Shown piece by piece: positions 14,405 through 22,619 of a stretch of DNA of 35,460 nucleotides. Position numbers and translations under genes: made by a program. Below the pieces are notes generated by a model. It ran no database searches and had not been told where the DNA came from. It saw nothing but the letters and a program-made list of their open reading frames with translations. The stretch's first letter is position 1. Each line of letters opens with the position of its first letter. Origin of the DNA: Acidimicrobiia bacterium. GTDB taxonomy: Bacteria > Acidobacteriota > Terriglobia > Bryobacterales > Bryobacteraceae. The stretch covers positions 1 to 35,460 of the forward strand of contig VFZE01000052.1 of the NCBI GenBank assembly GCA_016871315.1. Direction: 5' to 3'.

Positions 14405-14771
14405 GATACATCCACCAGTTTGTAACCCGCCTCCCCGATGCATGGCCCCAAGATGGCAAGCAGCTTCGCATTCCGGCCGCTCACATTGAAAGAGGCGTGC
14501 ACCACATCAGCGCCGATAAATACGGAGTCTCCGGGCCGCAGGCTTCTCTTCTCGTGGTCCACCCACTGCTCGATCTCCCCGTCGATCACGTAGATCACTT
14601 CCTCTTGCCTCGGATGTTTGTGAAAGTTATGCCCGCCCGCCGGCTTGAGTGTCACCTCAATGACCACCAGGTCCTTCGCGTTCGAAGCGGCCGGGCTGCT
14701 TAACCAGGCCAGTGATCCCCCTCCAGTTCTTCCCGCTTGACCTGTTTTGAGCTGATGAATTGGCCATCCAT
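14398..14771 (-). pseudogene. Cupin-domain protein, frameshifted and 3'-truncated
   Basis: ATG at 14771, with GGGAG at a suitable distance upstream, begins MDGQFISSKQVKREELE. The frame then breaks at a run of five Gs (plus-strand C5, 14717-14721) and resumes in another frame as GGSLAWLSSPAASNAKDLV. It continues through the first cupin motif (GGHNFHKHPRQEEVIYVIDGE), then RPGDSVFIGADVVHASFN and LLAILGPCIGEAGYKLVDVSGD. Joined, these give a typical single-domain RmlC-like cupin of about 120 residues with its metal-binding His/Glu set. Homologues as I remember them end a few residues later; here a palindrome replaces the end. The frameshift could be a real mutation, a phase-variable run or a sequencing error. 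The function of the intact family is unclear; many are small sugar- or metabolite-binding proteins. Confidence 0.75.
14465..14593. repeat. Right copy of 129-bp direct repeat (inside the cupin pseudogene)
   Basis: This is the source-like copy of the repeat at 260-388, since here the sequence is part of a longer recognisable cupin. The match begins and ends within the cupin coding region and spans exactly 43 codons. The only difference is T at 14567 versus C at 362. Confidence 0.95.
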
Positions 14772-14909
14772 TCTTGTCTCCCAGCCAATCTCGGAATATG
14801 TCTTCCGAGACGCAGTTGCCTCACATGAACCGCAAAATCGATGAGTCCGCTTTTAGCACAATCATTGTGGCGGATACGTGGTCCCAGCACAATGACGGTC
14901 TGACGGCAA

Positions 14910-14974
14910 GTTTCTGGCGTAGAGCCGGATGATCAGCTTCGGATTGGGGGTCCGCCCCGTTTCTGGCGTAGAGC
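14910..14974. repeat. Pair of 16-bp direct repeats 3' of the tRNA-Val
   Basis: GTTTCTGGCGTAGAGC occurs at 14910-14925 and again at 14959-14974, 49 bases apart, in the stretch between the cupin remnant and the tRNA 3' end. No gene is recognisable in 14772-14989; a 35-codon open frame at 14825-14932 has no ribosome binding site. The repeats could be remains of a duplicated insertion or integration site, but nothing proves this. Confidence 0.65.
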
Positions 14975-14989
14975 GTAGAGCCCTTTTGG

Positions 14990-15066
14990 TGGTGGGCGCG
15001 ACAGGACTCGAACCTGTGACCTCCTGCGTGTGAAGCAGGCGCTCTAACCAACTGAGCTACGCGCCC
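14990..15066 (-). tRNA. tRNA-Val (anticodon CAC)
   Basis: The minus strand folds into a complete cloverleaf: acceptor GGGCGCG/CGCGCCC, D-arm GCTC...GAGC, anticodon stem CCTGC/GCAGG with loop TTCACAC giving anticodon CAC (decodes GTG, valine), T-arm ACAGG-TTCGAGT-CCTGT, discriminator A and an encoded CCA. The length is 77 bases with CCA. Its 3' end faces the repeat-bracketed accessory locus, the usual side for islands that use tRNA genes, but no integrase and no second copy of the tRNA 3' end was seen. Confidence 0.96.
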
Positions 15067-15090
15067 CAAGCAGGGCCAGCGGCATCTCCG

Positions 15091-15119
15091 AGTTTACCAT
15101 GGCCTTGCCGCCGGCAGAA
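15091..15119 (-). promoter_or_regulatory. Possible promoter of the tRNA-Val
   Basis: On the minus strand TTCTGC (15119-15114) and TAAACT (15096-15091) are 17 bases apart, each matching the sigma-70 consensus only in part. Transcription would start about 18 bases before the tRNA 5' end, a reasonable leader. The assignment is weak. Confidence 0.3.
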
Positions 15120-15186
15120 TGAGACGCACGATCAGGCGCACGGGGATGTTCTGATGCTACCTTCTCTTGGAGCGCATATTTCACCA

Positions 15187-15601
15187 ATGGGCAGCAAGAA
15201 CAGCAAGGAGGCGGAGCGGCTCACCGGAATTGTGCTGGAATCCCTGGACCGGGAAGGGACATCGTGCCATCTGGCGCGGCAAGCCCGTCACAGCCGCTCG
15301 CAGTTCTATCGATTGTTCCGGGCGCTGGTCGAGGAGAGCCCCGGAGCAATGCGGCGAAGGCTGCTGCTGGAACCGAGGGGCATGGGACGACACTTTTGTC
15401 GACGCGCTGTGCGAACCGGCGGAGACATTCACCTTCGGCGGGATGTTTGCCCACGTGATCACTTTCAATGCCTACCGCCGGCTCACGGCGTTGGACGCAA
15501 TGCGGCGCCTGGGGATCGAGATGGAAGGCTTCGGCTGCCCTATCGAGTATGAAATGAGCGTTGCGCCCTGGCGTGGCGAGCCAGTGGAAACGCAACGCTA
15601 G
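15187..15601 (+). pseudogene. AraC-type regulator with DinB-like C-terminus, internally deleted and frameshifted
   Basis: From ATG 15187 the first frame encodes MGSKNSKEAERLTGIVLESL and an AraC-type first helix-turn-helix (CHLARQARHSRSQFYRLFRAL ending MRRRLLLE). At about 15372-15380 the meaningful reading jumps to another frame beginning AWDDTFVDALCEPAETFTFG, followed by MFAHVITFNAYRRLTALDAM and ending at 15601. Intact proteins of this kind, as I recall them, carry the second helix-turn-helix and about 100 further residues between these parts. The junction is therefore a large internal deletion that also shifts the frame. The product cannot be functional as a regulator. Its end overlaps by four bases the end of the convergent AlkZ-like gene. 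Confidence 0.65.
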
Positions 15602-16785
15602 TGAGCTTTCCGCAGGGCTTCAATACGCGGCGCGCGCGACTTGGGACTGTCCAGGCTGAAGCTGCGCGCGTCGCCCAACTGGCCGCGGACGTAGGCTTCG
15701 GTGCGAAGCACTTCCTTCTCCATCGCAGCGTCCTTCTTGCCAAAGCAGGTCCACACGATTTTCCCGGCGGCCGTGTCGAACTCCCATAGCCCGACGATCC
15801 GCCCGCGGTCGAGGATGCAGTGGCTGGGAGGGTCGCTCATCGCCCCGAGCGGCTGCATCTTCTTGCCGTCGTGGACGGAGCGCGCGTGGTCCTTGGCGTC
15901 GAGCAGCCCCTTCAGGTCGCGGCGGAGCAGCGTGATGGCATCCAGCGAGCTGACGAGTGAATACTGCGGCTTGCCGGGGGCGCGGTATTTGTTGAGCGCC
16001 TCCAGATCATCGGGGAACAACAGCCGCGGACTGTCTTTTTCCAACGGAACAAGCCCAAGCGGCGCCACGGCCGCCTGGCTGGCCTTCACGCCCATGCCGC
16101 TGAACCACTGGAATTCGGCGAGGGTGGCGGGACCAGTCCAGCGGAAGTAACGCCGGGCAAGTTCGATGCCGGCCTCCTGGAGGGTGAGTTTGGATTTCGC
16201 CAGGGGATTCTCCGTCCATCGCGCATAGCGGTAGCGCTGCTGATCCAGGCGGCCGTTGGTGGGGATGCGCCGGATCGCGCCAAGCGACTGCAACCGGCCG
16301 AGCGCCACCGGAAGCGTTGTGCTGAGCCCCTTCTTGAGCCCTTCGGCTCCGAGACTGCGCGCAGCGCCGCCGGTAGCTTCCCGCAACTGGTCCGGCTCCA
16401 GCGGCGCCTTCGCCAGCGCCTTCACGATTGCGTCACACAGCTTGCCGATCTCCTTTTCCGTTACGCCCAGCTTGGCGGCCACCTTCATTTCGCCGCCCGT
16501 AAACGGCTGGCCGGCGCGGAGCGCGAGGGCGAAATCGGCGGCGGGCACGACGTAGGTGCAGCCCCGGGCCGCAGGCAACTCGTGGATTTCCTGAGCGGCC
16601 ACGGCGGCATCGGCCCGCTCCCGAGTGCTGCCCGCGCGCGAGAACAGCGTGAGATATGGTCCCGAACCGCCCACCGAACGCGCCCATCCGGAACGAGACA
16701 ACGTCTCGCCGCAGGTTCTTCCGCTCAGTGAACCGTCCAAGCCCTGACGGCTCCACCACCAAGCTGGAAGCTTCGCCTCATCCAT
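15598..16785 (-). CDS. Winged-helix DNA-binding protein, AlkZ/YcaQ-like (HTH_42)
   Basis: The 395-residue protein shows the HTH_42 layout: an N-terminal AWWWSRQGLDGS segment, GPYLTLFSRAG, repeated winged-helix segments (about 85-250, e.g. LSTTLPVALGRLQSLGAIRRIP), a WTGPATLAEFQWFSGM motif and a C-terminal GIVG-like strand (RGRIVGLWEFD). The family includes AlkZ-type DNA glycosylases that unhook interstrand crosslinks. The QxQ catalytic pair of those enzymes is not evident, so glycosylase activity is uncertain. I start at ATG 16785, with GGGAG/GAGAG upstream and only 4 bp after mtaB, so the two genes are co-transcribed. A longer in-frame extension would run into mtaB. Confidence 0.75.
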   Translation of the reverse strand: MDEAKLPAWWWSRQGLDGSLSGRTCGETLSRSGWARSVGGSGPYLTLFSRAGSTRERADAAVAAQEIHELPAARGCTYVVPAADFALALRAGQPFTGGEMKVAAKLGVTEKEIGKLCDAIVKALAKAPLEPDQLREATGGAARSLGAEGLKKGLSTTLPVALGRLQSLGAIRRIPTNGRLDQQRYRYARWTENPLAKSKLTLQEAGIELARRYFRWTGPATLAEFQWFSGMGVKASQAAVAPLGLVPLEKDSPRLLFPDDLEALNKYRAPGKPQYSLVSSLDAITLLRRDLKGLLDAKDHARSVHDGKKMQPLGAMSDPPSHCILDRGRIVGLWEFDTAAGKIVWTCFGKKDAAMEKEVLRTEAYVRGQLGDARSFSLDSPKSRAPRIEALRKAH

Positions 16786-16789
16786 ACTC

Positions 16790-18103
16790 TCAAGCTCCCA
16801 ACTGAACCAGGGTCTCTTCGCGAAGGCCGCCGGAAGCGAGCGCCCCAATCCGCACCTTCACGATACGATTGGCCGGCCGCGGGTGTTGCAGTTCCACCTT
16901 CAGATAGTTGCTGCTGAGCGCCGGAGTTCCCTCGTCGAGTGTAACGACGCTGAGGCTCTTCCCGAGGCAGCCCCGGCGGAATGCAAGATTCTTCTCCGCC
17001 GCCAGTTCGCGTAGGATGCGGTTGCGTTCCTTGCGCACGGCCATGGGGACTTGACCGGCGCTGGCCGCGGCGGGAGTTCCGGGCCGCTCCGAGTAGGTGA
17101 ACACGTGCAGATAGGTGAACGGCATGGATTCGATGAAGCGGCGGCTTTCTTCAAACTCGGCCTCGGTCTCGCCGGGAAAGCCCACCATCACGTCGGCGCC
17201 GATGGCCGCGTCGGGCATCAGCCTCCGCGCCAGCAGCAGCCGCGAGGCGTAGTGGCGGCAGCGGTATCGCCGCTTCATCCGTTTCAGGACGGCGTCGCAG
17301 CCGGACTGCAGCGGCGCGTGCACATGCCGGGCGATACGCGGCGAGGCGGCCATCAACTCCAGCAGTTCTTCGCTGAAATCCATCGGTTCGACGGAACTGA
17401 GCCTCAGCCGTTCGACGGAGGTCTCCGCGAGAAGCAGTTTCAGCAACCCGGCCAGGCGCATCGGTTGCGGACGGCCCGCATCGCGGCCCCAGCGCCCGAG
17501 ATTGATGCCACTCAACACGACTTCTTTGTAGTTGACCGCCAGCTTGCGCACCTGTTCCACGATTTGCGAGGCCGGCGCGCTGCGGCTACGCCCCCGCACC
17601 GAGGGAATAATGCAGAAGGTGCAGAGATTGTTGCAGCCATCCTGAATCTTGAGGTTGGGGCGCGTCCGGTCGCCGGCATCTTCCACCGGCGCAGAGAGGA
17701 ATTCGCGCTGTTCGCCGATGTCGGAAACATGAATCGCGGCGGGCAGTTCGCCGTGAAAGTCGAATGAGGCCCGGGAGAGAATCCGCGGGATCTGGATCTT
17801 GTGAGAATTGCCGACCACCCACAGTACGCCGGGCATCGCGGCCAGTTCCTCCGGACTGCGTTGGGCGTAGCAGCCTGTCACGAGAATGCGTGCGTCAGGA
17901 TTTTGGCGGTGGACGCGGCGGATTGTAGAGCGAACGTCATCGTCGGCATTGGCGGTGACGGTGCACGTATTTAAAATGATGAAGTCGGCCGAGGTGGCTT
18001 GCTCGGTTGGGGAGAGGCCTGTTCCGGCAAGCATCGCGCCGAGTGCCGCTCCGTCGGCCTGCGTGGCCCGGCAGCCGAAGTTCTGAAGGAAGAACCGTTG
18101 CAT
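16790..18103 (-). CDS. mtaB: tRNA t6A37 methylthiotransferase MtaB (radical SAM)
   Basis: The 437-residue protein is a full-length methylthiotransferase. The UPF0004 domain carries Cys11, Cys47 and Cys78 for the auxiliary 4Fe-4S cluster, the radical-SAM domain carries Cys157-x3-Cys161-x2-Cys164 (CNNLCTFC), and a C-terminal TRAM-like region follows from about 370. The motifs QNFGC, NTCTVT, TGCYAQ, IPSVRGRSRS and GADVMVGFPGE are characteristic of the MtaB subgroup, which converts t6A37 to ms2t6A37 in tRNAs reading ANN codons. It is first of a two-gene unit with the AlkZ-like gene and diverges from fliM. MiaB is the main alternative, but the sequence reads closer to MtaB. Confidence 0.9.
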   Translation of the reverse strand: MQRFFLQNFGCRATQADGAALGAMLAGTGLSPTEQATSADFIILNTCTVTANADDDVRSTIRRVHRQNPDARILVTGCYAQRSPEELAAMPGVLWVVGNSHKIQIPRILSRASFDFHGELPAAIHVSDIGEQREFLSAPVEDAGDRTRPNLKIQDGCNNLCTFCIIPSVRGRSRSAPASQIVEQVRKLAVNYKEVVLSGINLGRWGRDAGRPQPMRLAGLLKLLLAETSVERLRLSSVEPMDFSEELLELMAASPRIARHVHAPLQSGCDAVLKRMKRRYRCRHYASRLLLARRLMPDAAIGADVMVGFPGETEAEFEESRRFIESMPFTYLHVFTYSERPGTPAAASAGQVPMAVRKERNRILRELAAEKNLAFRRGCLGKSLSVVTLDEGTPALSSNYLKVELQHPRPANRIVKVRIGALASGGLREETLVQLGA

Positions 18104-18171
18104 CCTAGTCTTACCATTAGAGCATTGAGGGGATATGCAGGACAGCGGAGAGGTGGCCGATGTAAGGGGTG

Positions 18172-19155
18172 ATGAACCCGCCGCAGCTGGATCGCGTACT
18201 GACGCAGGATGAAATCGACAATGTATTCCGGAACCTGCAAAGCCAGCGGGCGATGGAAGATCCGGCCAAGAAAGCGCAACCGTACGACTTCCGGCGGCCG
18301 GACCGCATCGCCAAGGATCAGCTTCGCGCCATCCACGTGCTGCACGAGAATTTCGCCCGCAGCCTGGCCTCCAGCCTATCGGCCTACCTGCGCGCCTACG
18401 TGATCGTGAACCTGGTCTCGGTGGAGCAACTGTCGTTCATGGAGTTCTCTCAGTGTCTGCCGTCGCCCACGATCATCACATCTCTGGGCATGCATCCGTT
18501 CGACGGGAGCGCCGTGCTGGAGATGAATCCGAGCCTCGTCTTCCCGATCATCGAGATTCTGCTAGGTGGCGTACCGCAAGTGAATCCGGCCAAGATCGAG
18601 CGGGAAGTCACCGAAATCGAGCAGACCATCCTTGACAGCATCTTCCGGATCATTCTCCACGACATGAAACAGGCCTGGGAGGCGGTGACGACGTTGAACT
18701 TCGATCTCCAGTCGATCGAAACCGAACCTCAACTGCTGCAGATTCTTGCGCCGAACGAAGCCGTGGTCGCCATCAGCATGGAGGTCCGCATCGGCGAATC
18801 GATCGGGATGATGAACATTGGAATTCCCTCCATCATCATCAAGATGCTGCGGCAGAAGTTCGACCAGCAGTGGTCGGTGCGGAAATCGGAATCGACCGAG
18901 CAGGAGCAGGATCGGATATTGCGGTTGATCCGTCCCGCCGTGATGTATCTGGACAGTAGGTTGAGCGGGGCGACGATCTCCACCGAGGATCTGCTGAAGC
19001 TGGAGCCGGGCGACGTCCTGAAACTTGACTACTCGATTGACCGGCCTCTACAGTTGGTGTTCAACGGGGTAGAGAAGTTCACCGGCCACATCGTTGACAC
19101 GGGCAAACGACGGGGTTTTCAACTGGAGGAATTGATCAGGCCGGGCGCCGGCTGA
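18172..19155 (+). CDS. fliM: Flagellar motor switch protein FliM
   Basis: The 327-residue protein has all three FliM parts: an N-terminal CheY-P-binding motif (LTQDEIDNVF, residues about 9-18), a CheC-like middle domain (about 45-230, including LRAYVIVNLVSVEQLSF and LEMNPSLVFPIIEILLGG), and a C-terminal SpoA/FliN-like domain (about 245-325, LEPGDVLKLDYSIDRPLQL). It would sit in the C-ring, linking chemotaxis signalling to rotor direction. I prefer ATG 18172 over GTG one codon upstream; the AAGGGG nearby is too close to be a normal ribosome binding site, so the start is uncertain. No other flagellar gene lies in the window. Its end is 8 bp from the convergent peptidase gene. Confidence 0.93.
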   Translation: MNPPQLDRVLTQDEIDNVFRNLQSQRAMEDPAKKAQPYDFRRPDRIAKDQLRAIHVLHENFARSLASSLSAYLRAYVIVNLVSVEQLSFMEFSQCLPSPTIITSLGMHPFDGSAVLEMNPSLVFPIIEILLGGVPQVNPAKIEREVTEIEQTILDSIFRIILHDMKQAWEAVTTLNFDLQSIETEPQLLQILAPNEAVVAISMEVRIGESIGMMNIGIPSIIIKMLRQKFDQQWSVRKSESTEQEQDRILRLIRPAVMYLDSRLSGATISTEDLLKLEPGDVLKLDYSIDRPLQLVFNGVEKFTGHIVDTGKRRGFQLEELIRPGAG

Positions 19156-19163
19156 TCGGCGGA

Positions 19164-20738
19164 TTATCGCGAAGCGGTGGAGTGGGAACCGGACCCGGCC
19201 TGGCGCAGCGCGAACCGGTAAAAGCCGCTTATATCGTGCTTGAGCTTTTCCAGCGACGGCAGGTGAATGTACATCATATGGCCGGCCTCATACTCCGCCC
19301 AGCGGATATTGGAGCGCAGCGCCGGATCAAGTCCCAGGTGGCTGATGGTGTACTCCACGGCATGGAATGGCGTTGCCAAGTCATAGAAGCCTGAGCCGAT
19401 AAACACTTTCGTGTGCGGGTTCTTCGCCATGGCGTTTTTCAAGTTCACGCTGGTGTCGGCATAGCCCTGCCCGCCAGGCAGATCGTAGTTCCACGGCGAG
19501 GTGATGCCGCCGCCTAAGGCGAAGTATTCCCAATCCGTGGAGAACTTCAACTGCATGCGGGCATAGGCGTTCATCATCGCCGTATACGGCGGGCGGATCG
19601 CCGTCATCGACGGGTCGAACTCGGGCTGCTCGGCTGTGTCGGCGGGCGCGATGCCTGTCAACCGGCTGTCCAAACGGCCGACTGTCTTGCCCGCCGGCCG
19701 AAGCAGCTCTTTGCAGAAGCGCTGGATCTCCGGCCGCAGGTTGGCGAGGCGGATGTAGGACTCGCTCAGGCCGGTGAGACGGGCCAGCTTCTTGACGGCC
19801 ACCGAATACTCCTCCGCGCTGAGCAGATCGCCCTTTTGCAGAACCTGGACGTAGGGACCCGAAGCATACTGCCGCGCCTCCTCAATCGCCTTCTGCAAAT
19901 CCTTTTGCAGGTCGGCGGGCAGCTTCTTGTGATACCAGGCCGTGGCGGTGTAGGTGGGCAGATACAGCGGATAAGGAGTGTCGTTGCCGGGCGCGAACCG
20001 GAGCGTCTGGAAATTCATCACGGCGGAGATCAGAATCACGCCGTTCAGCCCAATACCGTGGTCGGCCAGGTACTGGCTCAGCCCGGCCGCGCGTGTGGTT
20101 CCGTAACTCTCCCCGGCGATGAACAACGGGGAATCCCAGCGGTCAAACCGCGTCAGAAACAACCGCACGAACTGACCCACCGATTCGATGTCGCCGCGGA
20201 CGCCGAAGAATTTCCGCGCCACCTCCGGATTCCGGGCGCGGCTATAGCCGGTGCCAACTGGATCTACGAATACCAGGTCGCTGTGTTCCAGCCACGTGTG
20301 TTCGTTATCGGGAAGTTGATACGGCGGCGGCGGCAGCGAGCCGTCATCGTTCATCCGCGCACGCTTGGGCCCGATTGCGCCCAGGTGCAGCCACAGCGAG
20401 CCGGCGCCCGGCCCGCCGTTGAAGCAGACCGTCAGCGGCCTACGCGAACCAGCGGGCGCATCCACCGTGTAGGCGACAAAGAACATGTTCGCCTCCATCT
20501 CGCCGCTTTCGGTCTTCATCGCCATCATTCCGGTGGTGGCCTTGTAGCGCAGCGTGCGCCCGCCCACCTGCATCTGGTGATCCGTCACCACGGGCGGTGT
20601 GTCGGTGAGCGGCAGATCGGGCGCCGGCTTGGCCGGTGAGGCGGCCGGAGCAGAGGCCGGTGGTGGCGTGGATGTTGTGCGTTGCGCGAAAACGGCGGTT
20701 GGGGCCGCCAGTAGAATAACCAGCAGGAGGGAGATCAT
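19164..20738 (-). CDS. Secreted S10-family serine carboxypeptidase
   Basis: The 524-residue protein has a signal peptide (MISLLLVILLAAPTAVFAQ), a Pro/Ala-rich linker to about 50, then the S10 alpha/beta-hydrolase fold. It shows the oxyanion segment FNGGPGAGS (106-114), the nucleophile Ser211 in GESYGTTR, a catalytic Asp in GSGFYDLATPF and the His in YEAGHMMY. S10 enzymes remove C-terminal residues from peptides at acidic pH, which suits an acidophilic soil bacterium. This bacterial type is common in Acidobacteria. It starts 9 bp after dsbD and is probably the last gene of the long yceD-rpmF-plsX-dsbD transcript. Confidence 0.92.
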   Translation of the reverse strand: MISLLLVILLAAPTAVFAQRTTSTPPPASAPAASPAKPAPDLPLTDTPPVVTDHQMQVGGRTLRYKATTGMMAMKTESGEMEANMFFVAYTVDAPAGSRRPLTVCFNGGPGAGSLWLHLGAIGPKRARMNDDGSLPPPPYQLPDNEHTWLEHSDLVFVDPVGTGYSRARNPEVARKFFGVRGDIESVGQFVRLFLTRFDRWDSPLFIAGESYGTTRAAGLSQYLADHGIGLNGVILISAVMNFQTLRFAPGNDTPYPLYLPTYTATAWYHKKLPADLQKDLQKAIEEARQYASGPYVQVLQKGDLLSAEEYSVAVKKLARLTGLSESYIRLANLRPEIQRFCKELLRPAGKTVGRLDSRLTGIAPADTAEQPEFDPSMTAIRPPYTAMMNAYARMQLKFSTDWEYFALGGGITSPWNYDLPGGQGYADTSVNLKNAMAKNPHTKVFIGSGFYDLATPFHAVEYTISHLGLDPALRSNIRWAEYEAGHMMYIHLPSLEKLKHDISGFYRFALRQAGSGSHSTASR

Positions 20739-20747
20739 GAAGTGATT

Positions 20748-22619
20748 CTAGCCTGCCGCGGCTGGCTTGCGGGCGGACTGAATAAAGCCGACAAACCGTT
20801 GCGTACTGCGCGTCGAACCGGCATGCTGCGCCAGCACGTTGCCGCCGGCGTCCAGGATCGCGTACAAGGGAATTCCGGAGCTGGCGAACTTGGAATCCTG
20901 CAGCTTCTGAAACTCTTCCGACTGCGCATCGGCGCCGTCGGTATAGAGCTCGACGAGAATATAGCCTTCCAGCGCCTGTCGAACTTCCGGCCGCGTGAAC
21001 ATGTTCGCTTTCATCCAATGGCAATTCGTGCAGGCATGGCCGGTGAAGCTGACAAAAACAAGTTTGCCTTCGGCCTTCGCCTTCGTCAGCGCTCCCTGAT
21101 AGTCGTCTTTCAGCCACTTCAATCCGCCATCTGTTTCCTCGGCCAGGGGAACGTAGGCGTCCAACTCGCCCAGCCGCCCGCCGAACATGCCCGGGACCAG
21201 CGAAAGCGCGAAGGCCAGAAACGCCGAGCCGACAACGGCACGCGCGACTCCTACGCTCTCCTCCGGTTTGATGCCTTCCATCCGCAACTGCCCCAGCAGG
21301 TAGAGCCCCGGCAACGCGAACAGCACGACCCAGATCGCCAGGTAGCGCTCGCGGGTCAGCAATTGCCACTGCATTACCTGGTCGATATTGGAAAGATATT
21401 TGAACATCACCGCGAGGATGATGAAGCCCAGCACTACCTTCACGCGAGGCAGCCAGCCTCCGCTGCGTGGCATCTGATTCAGATAGCCGGGAAACAGCGC
21501 CAGAAAGAAGAACGGCGAAGCCAGGCCGGCGGCGAATACCGCCATTCCCACGGCCGGCCGCAATCCCCCGCCCTGCACGGAAGCGGCCAGCAACGTACCC
21601 ATGAACGGGCCTACGCAGGCGAATGAGGTCAGCGCGAAGGTCAGCCCCATCAGCAGCGTGCCCCCGACACCGCCACGTTGGGACGCCTGGTCCAGCTTCG
21701 TCAGCATCCCGCTCGGCAGAGTGATCTCAAACGCCCCCAGCATGCTCAGCGCGAACGCTCCGAACACGAAGGCGATAAACAAATTCACCCAGATGTTGGA
21801 GCCGATCTGCACCACGCCAAACGGGCCAAGCGCCGCGGTAGTGGCAACCCCCAACGCGGTGAACAGCACCACGATCCCCAGGCAGAACAGGGAGGCTTGG
21901 AAAATGCTGTCGCCCCGGCCGGCTTCACCCCGCTTCAGGAAGTAGGACATGGTGATCGGGATCATCGGAAACACGCACGGCGTGAACACCGCCGCCAACC
22001 CGAACCCGAATGCGACCGCCAGGAATTGAAGCAGTCCCTGGTCTGCATCTCCGGACACCTTCGTCGGCGCGGGCGGCTCTTTCTCGCGGGAAGCCGCAAC
22101 ATAATCGGATGGCGGCTCGGGGGGCTGGGCAGTTGCCGCCGGATCGATCACAATCTTCGCCGTTGCCTGTTTGCGGACCGGCCGCAGGCAGGTTGTGTCG
22201 CTGCATGCCTGATAGCGCGCCTGCGCGGTCAACTCCAACTCTCCGGCTGCGGCATCCGGCGCGATGGCGATCTCCATCAGGAAGACCGCGCTGTGATCGA
22301 AGGTCTCGAGATTCGTGTTGAAGTTCGGATCGAACTTCACTTTCGGCCTGGGCTGCAGCAGGCGGGCCAGCTTTGCGCCGGGCGCATCCGCAAGGCCGAG
22401 TTCGGTGGGAATCGGACCGGGCGGCGTAGTGGGCGAGTAGAGATGCCAGCCATCCTCAATCGTCGCGGTGAACCGCGCGAGCGCCTTGCCACCAGGAGCG
22501 ACACGGGCGGGCTCGATTTCCAGCTTCCACTGCACCGGATCCTGGCGCTTCGGCTGGCCCCAAGCCAGCGCAGCGATCAACCCCACCAGCAGGACGCGAG
22601 TTGTTGCGTTATTCCACAC
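20748..22619 (-). CDS. dsbD: Thiol:disulfide interchange protein DsbD
   Basis: The 623-residue protein has the three-module DsbD plan. A signal peptide precedes a periplasmic DsbD-alpha domain with redox cysteines 139 and 144 (CSDTTC). Then comes a polytopic membrane domain (about 195-480) with [12 protein letters not shown] (Cys215) and [13 protein letters not shown]. Last is a C-terminal thioredoxin-like domain with Cys530-x-x-Cys533 (ACTNCHWMK). It passes electrons from cytoplasmic thioredoxin to periplasmic proteins, for disulfide isomerisation and cytochrome c maturation, which fits the haem-motif proteins in this window. The likely start is GTG 22619, overlapping the plsX stop by 11 bases, so translation is coupled. 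Confidence 0.92.
   Translation of the reverse strand: MWNNATTRVLLVGLIAALAWGQPKRQDPVQWKLEIEPARVAPGGKALARFTATIEDGWHLYSPTTPPGPIPTELGLADAPGAKLARLLQPRPKVKFDPNFNTNLETFDHSAVFLMEIAIAPDAAAGELELTAQARYQACSDTTCLRPVRKQATAKIVIDPAATAQPPEPPSDYVAASREKEPPAPTKVSGDADQGLLQFLAVAFGFGLAAVFTPCVFPMIPITMSYFLKRGEAGRGDSIFQASLFCLGIVVLFTALGVATTAALGPFGVVQIGSNIWVNLFIAFVFGAFALSMLGAFEITLPSGMLTKLDQASQRGGVGGTLLMGLTFALTSFACVGPFMGTLLAASVQGGGLRPAVGMAVFAAGLASPFFFLALFPGYLNQMPRSGGWLPRVKVVLGFIILAVMFKYLSNIDQVMQWQLLTRERYLAIWVVLFALPGLYLLGQLRMEGIKPEESVGVARAVVGSAFLAFALSLVPGMFGGRLGELDAYVPLAEETDGGLKWLKDDYQGALTKAKAEGKLVFVSFTGHACTNCHWMKANMFTRPEVRQALEGYILVELYTDGADAQSEEFQKLQDSKFASSGIPLYAILDAGGNVLAQHAGSTRSTQRFVGFIQSARKPAAAG

Noticed and set aside
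13912-14667. Reading the cupin as a 251-residue protein extending into the transporter gene
   Set aside because: The part beyond VDVSGD runs through palindromic repeats and antisense to the transporter, and the true N-terminus lies in another frame upstream.
14825-14932. Plus-strand frame of 35 codons between the cupin remnant and tRNA-Val
   Set aside because: No ribosome binding site or family resemblance; could not be separated from chance.
1-14990. Genomic island integrated by a tRNA-type integrase
   Set aside because: No integrase gene and no second copy of the tRNA-Val 3' end were found in the window; kept only as a weak hypothesis.
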